From: Lentisphaerae bacterium GWF2_50_93
GTDB taxonomy: Bacteria; Verrucomicrobiota; Lentisphaeria; Victivallales; GWF2-50-93
NCBI GenBank assembly: GCA_001804815.1
Contig: MHBI01000111.1
Span: forward strand, 1-62,242
Length of the DNA: 62,242 nucleotides
Reading direction: 5' to 3'
Part shown: piece by piece, positions 61,003-62,242 of the stretch
Position numbering within the stretch: the first letter of the stretch is position 1
Layout: the number at the start of each line of letters is the position of its first letter
Notes under the pieces: model-generated
Seen by the model: the letters and a program-made list of their open reading frames with translations, nothing else
Databases searched by the model: none
Told to the model about the DNA's origin: nothing
Program-made: the position numbers and the translations under genes

Positions 61003-62242
61003 TTATTTCGCCTTGTATATACGCAGCAACTTAACTTCGCCAGGGGCAAGATCCACCGAGAAGCTCTTTAAGGACTTGCCATCGAAAGCGCCAGGGTTCC
61101 CTGCCAGATCAAGGTCATTGAGAGTCTTCGTCACGGCGCTATACGCCTCGGCCTTGTATTTTGCATCTTCAAAGGGTAGGGAGATGACCGGCTTGACAAG
61201 TTCGTCCTTCTTCGTGCTCCAGTTGCCAAGATAGACCAGGAATCCCTCCTGTTTCGGCAGGCAGCTCACAATGCATTCGACCGGAGCACCGTTGGCGTTG
61301 AAGGAATACCCGCTTGGAGCAAGGATTCCGTCCATCATTTTCACGTACTCGGCGCGTTTGATGTCGGAATTACCTACAGCAGCAAGATTGTCCTTGACGT
61401 AGACGACATTCTTATTTCCGAGAAGCTGTTTGAGAAGCGGTTCCTGATACGGGTTGCCGAACTCGTCGACAGGCGCAAGCTGTTCGAATACGATAAGTTT
61501 CGTGCCAGCGTCAACGGCCTCAGTTATCTTTTTGAGCGCATCCTTCGACAGCGAATACGAGAATGGCATTACGAGCAGTTTGAACCGTTTGAGGTTTTCA
61601 AGGTTGTCCATGCGGTCGGTGAAGGCCACCTTGTAGGGAATGCCATTTTCACAAAGCATGCTTTCCATCGCCAGCTTCGCACCGACTCCGCGGAGTGCGT
61701 CCATCTTCAGCACTCGATCCCTTTCGCTGCCTGCGGTTTTAGTTGCAGCCTTGTTGATGTCGTCTCCGGCGTAGAGCAGGTTGAAGGATACGTCGCCGCC
61801 AGCCTGTTCCCCGCACATTCCTTCGAGCTTGGTGCGCCACCAGTCTTCGGAGGCTCTTGAGAGGAGAAGGCAGGTCGTGTCAGGTGTATCGGATTCGCGT
61901 ATCCCCCATTGTTCGAGGATGCGTATCATCTTGTGGCACTCGATGGCGTTCGGCCACCAGCCTTTGTCATACATGTAGTTTATACGGTAGTTTTCGTAGG
62001 CCTTTGCACCGAGCATTATCTGCGGAAGGGCGTAGCCGAAGAGCTGGATTGAATAATCGGGCTTCGTATTGTAGACACCGAGCCACTGGATGCTACCGAG
62101 TAATTTGTCCCTGCCTGCTGCCGCCGCAATTCGGCGTGTGTAGGCCGAGGCCCTGCCGACCGGAAGCAGTACCGCATTGCCATACATCTGCGCAAGGTCT
62201 GAATTGGGATCTTTTTCCATAATGTCAAGGCACATGTTGTGC
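61003..62242 (-). CDS. Large secreted carbohydrate-active protein, 5' end beyond window
   Basis: The frame is open from the right window edge to the stop at 61003 (about 412 codons seen). It contains LLLSRASEDWW, FKLLVMPFSYSLSKDALKKI and GFLVYLGNWSTKKDELV, the same order of elements as the C-terminal 400 residues of the 1,045-residue protein at 56137. That makes it the C-terminal half of a related protein: the end of a barrel, an amidotransferase-fold domain as in GH42 enzymes, and a final beta domain. It is the first visible gene of the minus-strand operon. Confidence 0.7.
   Translation of the reverse strand, partial: HNMCLDIMEKDPNSDLAQMYGNAVLLPVGRASAYTRRIAAAAGRDKLLGSIQWLGVYNTKPDYSIQLFGYALPQIMLGAKAYENYRINYMYDKGWWPNAIECHKMIRILEQWGIRESDTPDTTCLLLSRASEDWWRTKLEGMCGEQAGGDVSFNLLYAGDDINKAATKTAGSERDRVLKMDALRGVGAKLAMESMLCENGIPYKVAFTDRMDNLENLKRFKLLVMPFSYSLSKDALKKITEAVDAGTKLIVFEQLAPVDEFGNPYQEPLLKQLLGNKNVVYVKDNLAAVGNSDIKRAEYVKMMDGILAPSGYSFNANGAPVECIVSCLPKQEGFLVYLGNWSTKKDELVKPVISLPFEDAKYKAEAYSAVTKTLNDLDLAGNPGAFDGKSLKSFSVDLAPGEVKLLRIYKAK

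Noticed and set aside
1..62242. CRISPR arrays, tRNA, rRNA, phage or toxin-antitoxin modules
   Set aside because: No regularly spaced repeats, tRNA-like cloverleafs or related genes were seen by eye.

Overview
The window looks like a chromosomal segment of a carbohydrate-degrading member of the Lentisphaerota (Victivallales-like; PVC superphylum). The reasons are family content, not a database match. There are nine full-length pseudopilin-type proteins with the FTLIELLVVIAIIAIL signal, several ending in the H-X9-DG motif. There are also two DUF4838 glycosidase-like proteins, many large secreted proteins with N-terminal carbohydrate-binding modules, FAD_oxidored proteins, Gfo/Idh/MocA oxidoreductases, and one-gene sugar-responsive regulators (three LacI, one GntR, one ROK). 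I see no rRNA, tRNA, CRISPR array or phage module.

Layout. (1) 1-2536: the 3'-truncated (window edge) gene of a sugar ABC substrate-binding protein, behind an M42 peptidase relic and a LacI-type operator/promoter. (2) 2537-11229, minus strand: a GntR regulator with a strong promoter and a GntR-type operator, followed by a GH42-like glycosidase, three pseudopilins, a small carbohydrate-binding protein and a DUF4838 protein. (3) 11683-16578, minus: a GH130-like enzyme, a 1,093-residue secreted carbohydrate-active protein and a small paralogue of its N-terminus, behind a CAAACGTTTG operator. (4) 16880-22552, plus: LacI regulator, coupled pseudopilin, 1,022-residue putative lipoprotein, second pseudopilin. 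(5) 22751-28519, plus: pseudopilin, LacI regulator, sugar isomerase-like protein, two Gfo/Idh/MocA oxidoreductases and a GH29-like protein; this resembles a 3-keto-glycoside pathway. (6) 28549-42347, plus: autoregulated LacI gene, coupled pseudopilin, DUF4838 lipoprotein, sialate O-acetylesterase, an unrecognised 666-residue protein, FAD oxidoreductase, a decayed duplication, a RenBP-type 2-epimerase and an MFS transporter. (7) 42519-46185: an FHA-pseudokinase, a small membrane/zinc-ribbon protein, a dead IS5-family element, two small ORFs and a stand-alone receiver protein. (8) 46370-62242, minus: a tightly packed operon with two related large secreted proteins, two full pseudopilins, a ROK regulator, a GH89-like enzyme, an FAD oxidoreductase, a 39-residue pseudopilin relic, MarC, a TIM-barrel glycosidase, a CE7-like acetyl esterase and a decayed last gene.

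How the parts fit. The recurring unit is one sugar-responsive repressor, one or more pseudopilins and a set of secreted or cytoplasmic glycan enzymes. In two clusters the repressor and pseudopilin overlap by ATGA, so their translation is probably coupled. The sites AACAAACGTTTGTT, CAACAAACGTTTGTTG, ACAAACGTTTGT and CAAACGTTTG, at 1995, 16693, 22790 and 23608, each lie just downstream of a promoter, which suggests one local regulon controlled by the LacI protein at 23637. Several loci show recent decay or rearrangement: the M42 relic, two partial gene duplications, the truncated pseudopilin, the dead IS and the frameshifted gene at 46370-46877.
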